The notes beneath the pieces were generated by a model. It had not been told where the DNA came from, searched no databases, and saw nothing but the letters and a program-made list of their open reading frames with translations. A stretch of DNA of 6,719 nucleotides from an uncultured Rhodospirillales bacterium (GTDB taxonomy: Bacteria > Pseudomonadota > Alphaproteobacteria > Acetobacterales > Acetobacteraceae). Both the position numbers and the translations under genes were made by a program. Position 1 is the first letter of the stretch; each line of letters opens with the position of its first letter. The stretch spans positions 1 to 6,719 of the forward strand of contig CAIYPH010000572.1 of the NCBI GenBank assembly GCA_903928045.1, written 5' to 3'. Below, piece after piece: positions 5,198 to 6,719 of the stretch.

Positions 5198-6719
5198 TCA
5201 GGTAATCGGAAATCGCCGGAACATCAGCAGCTTCAGCGTATCCAGGCACAGCGCCAGCAGCACCGCCGCCCCGATCACCGCGGCCACCACGGCGAAGGGC
5301 AGGGGGGACATCAGGATGCCCTGGGTGGCCAGCGTCGCGAAGAGGGCGACGTCGAGCGACGACATCACCATCAGCCACGGGCCCGGCCGCGAGGCCCAGA
5401 GCCGGCGGCGTTCGCGGGAGACGTAGAACACCGCCTGGCCGCTGGTCACCTTGGTCACCACCGTCAGCGTGCGCATGGTCTCGGCGTCGAGCAGCAGGAG
5501 ATGGGAGCCGATGGCGAGCCAGGTGATGCAGTAGGCGAGATCGCAGATCCCGAGCACGATGCCGACGATGGTGAGGTTGCCGATACGCCAGGTGTTCGGC
5601 CGCGGCGAGGGGGTGACGTTGTCGGTGGAGCTGGAGAGGGCGGAGAAATCGCCGGCCACCATCATCAGCACCATTAGCAACGGGGTGAGCACCGCGCCGC
5701 CGGTGAGCATCAGCCCGGCGAGCAGCAGCAGCACCTGGCCAACTTTGTGGGTGATGGAGCGCAACGTATAGGTGAGGATGCGCTGGAAGGTGCGCCGCCC
5801 CTCGCGCACCGCGACCAGGATGCCCTCGAGGCCGGGCTCGGTGAGCACCATGCCGGCGGCGGCCTTGGCGACGTCAGTGGCGGTGGAGACGGCGATGCCC
5901 ATCTGGGCCTGGCGCAAAGCCGGGGCGTCATTGGCGCCATCGCCGCACATCGCCACCACATGGCCGCCGGCCTGCAGGGACTGGACGAGGGCGAATTTCT
6001 CGGCCGGCAGCACGCCGGCGAAGACGTCGAAGCGGGCAGCGTCGAGATTGGGCGGCAAGGGCGCGAGGTCGCAGATCGGGCCGGTGATGCCGACCTGATC
6101 GGCCACCACGCGGGCGGTGACCGCGGCATCGCCGGTGACCATGAGGGTGCGCACGCCGAGCGCACGCAGGGCGGCGATGAGGGCCTTGGAATCGGCGCGT
6201 GGCGGGTCGCTGAGGGCGATCATGCCGGCGATGGCCAGCGCATTCGCCGGGCCGCAGGCGACCACCAGGACACGGTAGCCCTTGGCCTGCAGGGCGGCGA
6301 CGGCGGCGGCCGCTCCTGGTGGAGTCGCGGCGCGGGCCGCCACCGCCGCCAGGGCGCCCTTGACGATGCGCAGCGTGGTGCCGGCGGCGTTGGTCGCCAT
6401 CGCCTCGGACATTTTCTCGCCGGGGTCGAACGGGGTGAAGGACACCAGGTGCCAGCCGGCGAGATCGGCTTGGGTGGTGGCCAGGCGGATCGCCGCGTCG
6501 AGCGGATCTGTGCCGCCGTCGGAGCTGGCGAGCGCGGCCATCGCCATGACCTGGCCCGGGGTGAAGCCGGGGAAGGCTTGGCAATCGGTCACCGCGAGCT
6601 CGTTGCGGGTCAGCGTGCCGGTTTTATCGGCGCACAACACGTCGACGCCGGCGGCCTCATCGAGCGCGGAAAGGCGGGTGGGCAGCACGCCGTGGCGGGC
6701 GATCTCGCGCGCGCCGACG
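5198..6719 (-). CDS. P-type ATPase, plasma-membrane H+-ATPase type (P-IIIA), N-terminus beyond window
   Basis: An integral-membrane cation pump, partial: 506 C-terminal residues are visible, numbered here from the first complete codon (6718-6716). The frame stays open to the window edge, so the GTG at 6688 is not a start. Visible motifs are the phosphorylation site DKTGTLT (Asp31), FTPFDPGEK (94-102) and KGA (120-122) of the nucleotide-binding domain, DPPR (171-174), TGD (195-197) and the hinge GDGANDAP (259-266). About six hydrophobic helices follow (roughly 329-346, 344-363, 381-404, 418-433, 448-469, 471-500), matching M5-M10. LSALDEAAGVDVLCADKTGTL and TDNVTPSPRPNTW after M6 are typical of the proton-efflux subfamily rather than Ca2+, heavy-metal or Kdp pumps. 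The M6 aspartate (Asp357) is kept, but the usual Asn before it is Gly. The actuator domain and M1-M4 (roughly 300 residues) lie off the window. The likely role is proton export or acid tolerance; other cations remain possible. Its end is convergent with glmS across the paired hairpins. Confidence 0.88.
   Translation of the reverse strand, partial: VGAREIARHGVLPTRLSALDEAAGVDVLCADKTGTLTRNELAVTDCQAFPGFTPGQVMAMAALASSDGGTDPLDAAIRLATTQADLAGWHLVSFTPFDPGEKMSEAMATNAAGTTLRIVKGALAAVAARAATPPGAAAAVAALQAKGYRVLVVACGPANALAIAGMIALSDPPRADSKALIAALRALGVRTLMVTGDAAVTARVVADQVGITGPICDLAPLPPNLDAARFDVFAGVLPAEKFALVQSLQAGGHVVAMCGDGANDAPALRQAQMGIAVSTATDVAKAAAGMVLTEPGLEGILVAVREGRRTFQRILTYTLRSITHKVGQVLLLLAGLMLTGGAVLTPLLMVLMMVAGDFSALSSSTDNVTPSPRPNTWRIGNLTIVGIVLGICDLAYCITWLAIGSHLLLLDAETMRTLTVVTKVTSGQAVFYVSRERRRLWASRPGPWLMVMSSLDVALFATLATQGILMSPLPFAVVAAVIGAAVLLALCLDTLKLLMFRRFPIT

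Noticed and set aside
6686..6688. GTG at 6688 as the true start of the ATPase
   Set aside because: The frame stays open upstream and encodes VGAREIARHG, which continues the conserved segment before the DKTGT site. The gene simply runs off the window.

Overview
The window reads as ordinary chromosome from a high-GC alphaproteobacterium. The evidence is strongly GC-biased third codon positions, a GlmU and GlmS of proteobacterial type encoded back to back, and an intergenic A/T-rich hairpin style that I associate from memory with Acetobacteraceae and other Rhodospirillales. That lineage guess is an inference; no rRNA or other taxonomic marker is present.

Layout. Positions 1-338 hold no convincing intact gene. 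A short lower-GC stretch on the minus strand (4-192) may be the decayed C-terminus of an enzyme. A plus-strand sulfotransferase-family gene (339-1172) follows. Its end overlaps by 12 bp the end of a convergent minus-strand HAD phosphatase of phosphoglycolate-phosphatase type (1161-1811). An 86-bp divergent intergenic region (1812-1897) then leads into a two-gene plus-strand operon, glmU (1898-3217) and glmS (3218-5041), with the glmU stop codon directly abutting the glmS start codon. A 156-bp A/T-rich intergenic region (5042-5197) carries two hairpins that are inverted copies of one another. Last comes a minus-strand P-type ATPase of the plasma-membrane H+-ATPase type (5198-6719), whose N-terminal part lies beyond the window edge.

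How the genes work together. GlmS makes glucosamine-6-phosphate from fructose-6-phosphate and glutamine. GlmU carries out the last two steps to UDP-N-acetylglucosamine, the precursor of peptidoglycan and lipopolysaccharide. Only the phosphoglucosamine mutase (GlmM) step is missing from this locus. The phosphatase is a metabolite-repair or carbon-salvage enzyme, and the ATPase is probably a proton-extruding pump. Neither has an obvious pathway link to glmUS.

I see no CRISPR array, transposase, phage gene, tRNA, rRNA or toxin-antitoxin pair, and no evidence for a new multi-gene system. The points most worth a second look are the paired inverted hairpin element at 5054-5194, the sulfotransferase of unknown substrate, the Asn-to-Gly change in the transport helix of the ATPase, and the possible gene remnant at the left edge.
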